This document shows, piece after piece, positions 14,389 through 14,951 of a stretch of DNA of 14,951 nucleotides (positions within the stretch are counted from its first letter, which is position 1; every line of letters begins with the position of its first letter). Source of the DNA: JADJLQ01 sp034439915 (GTDB lineage Bacteria; Bacteroidota; Bacteroidia; Chitinophagales; Saprospiraceae); contig JAWXBI010000194.1 of NCBI GenBank assembly GCA_034439915.1, positions 1 through 14,951 on the forward strand, read 5' to 3'. The position numbers and the translations under genes are program-made. The notes under the pieces were generated by a model. That model was given only the letters and a program-made list of their open reading frames with translations, made no database searches and was not told the DNA's origin.

Positions 14389-14403
14389 TTAAACCGGGTT
14401 TAA
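14389..14403. promoter_or_regulatory. 15-bp palindrome before the UbiA-like gene
   Basis: TTAAACCGGGTTTAA is a perfect palindrome around one central base, ending four bases short of the UbiA-like ATG. Its size and symmetry fit a dimeric repressor site, but the position could also be chance in AT-rich sequence. Confidence 0.35.
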
Positions 14404-14433
14404 TTCATTCACAGTTGACCCTGATGTGACAGC

Positions 14434-14895
14434 TTACGAAATAGTATATTCCATCCGATACAAATCAAATCCCGGGGCCCAATAATCCTTTATAGTTTCT
14501 ACTAAAACGAATCCTGCCTTTTCATAAAACAAGTAAGCCATTTGCGATGTTCTGACCGTTATTGTTCTCATCGTTTTGAATTCTTTAATTTTTTCTATTC
14601 TGAATTGGAGCAGGGCGCTGCCCAGGCCCTTAGCCTGATGGTCGGGATGTATAAAATCCCAGCTGATCCTGGCAGTGGTTAAATCTTCTGATAAATTAAT
14701 CCCGCCGCAACCAATGATTTTACCTTCCCATTCCAGGATAAAATAATGTTGGGAAAATTGATCCAAATAAGCGATCAATTCCTTTTCTTCTTCAGGCGCA
14801 AAATACTGTGGAGTGTTGTGCCTGAATACAGAAATAACCTCCGTTTTGTCTGAAGGATTATATTTCCTGGGATTGAAATATCCGGTGGATGTCAT
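14434..14895 (-). CDS. GNAT family N-acetyltransferase
   Basis: Cytosolic acetyl-CoA-dependent acyltransferase of 153 residues from the ATG at 14895-14893 (MTSTGYFNPRKYNPSDK). The frame stays open to the window edge and a GTG at 14949 is possible, but it adds a histidine- and tyrosine-rich leader that does not look like the family. Visible GNAT elements are the N-terminal RKYNPSDKTEVISVFR strand and helix, GKIIGCGGINL (central strand), ISWDFIHPDHQAKGLGSALL (motif A, with the Q-x-x-G-x-G acetyl-CoA pyrophosphate loop) and a C-terminal AYLFYEKAGFVLVETIKDYW (motif B with the usual FYEKxGF). The substrate is unknown; small-molecule, antibiotic or protein targets are all possible. It lies upstream of the UbiA-like gene on the same strand, 49 bases apart, so co-transcription is possible. 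Confidence 0.88.
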   Translation of the reverse strand: MTSTGYFNPRKYNPSDKTEVISVFRHNTPQYFAPEEEKELIAYLDQFSQHYFILEWEGKIIGCGGINLSEDLTTARISWDFIHPDHQAKGLGSALLQFRIEKIKEFKTMRTITVRTSQMAYLFYEKAGFVLVETIKDYWAPGFDLYRMEYTIS

Positions 14896-14951
14896 TCTGC
14901 CCTGATTATCTGAATTGTGATGCCGGCGGTGGTAAAGGTAAAAAAACACAG

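Noticed and set aside
14896..14949. GTG start extending the acetyltransferase by 18 residues
   Set aside because: The added MFFYLYHRRHHNSDNQGR does not resemble GNAT N-termini; the ATG at 14895 gives the expected length.

Overview
The window looks like a chromosomal segment from a Bacteroidota bacterium, possibly of the Saprospiria group (the class is a guess). The indicators are a type IX secretion (T9SS) C-terminal sorting domain on the subtilase, a lipoprotein carrying the Cys-X-Lys-Asp/Glu-Asp/Glu surface-export signal, promoter-like TAnnTTTG octamers, mostly weak Shine-Dalgarno sequences, and moderate GC content. I see no rRNA, tRNA, CRISPR array, prophage or insertion sequence.

Layout. 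1-418: 3' part of a surface lipoprotein gene (+). 633-1589: metF (+). 1590-1892: a convergent junction with a hairpin and three 35-bp tandem repeats. 1893-3659: secreted subtilase with a T9SS tail (-). 3852-7518: a probable two-gene unit (+) of a PGM1-like ATP-grasp peptide ligase and a DPP IV-type S9 peptidase. 7519-7947: a convergent junction full of diverged repeats, including copies of the 3' end of the next gene. 7948-8409: small lipocalin-like lipoprotein (-). 8633-10150: GH32 levanase/fructanase-type hydrolase (+). 10151-10316: a third convergent junction with a GC-rich hairpin array. 10317-14895: a minus-strand block read right to left: GNAT acetyltransferase, UbiA-like membrane protein, cyclic-nucleotide-domain histidine kinase, then a response regulator / glutaredoxin-like / thioredoxin-reductase-like fusion.

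Functional picture. metF belongs to one-carbon and methionine metabolism. The subtilase, DPP IV-type peptidase, lipoproteins and GH32 enzyme form an export-oriented set for degrading protein and fructan. The histidine kinase and the regulator/flavoprotein fusion lie 23 bp apart and look like a signalling pair whose output is a flavin redox module instead of a DNA-binding domain. The fusion gene is interrupted by one in-frame amber codon (11832-11834) between the acidic pocket and the phospho-acceptor Asp of its receiver domain; both sides stay in the same frame. This is the most striking anomaly here. The second is that all three convergent gene junctions hold their own family of palindromic repeats.
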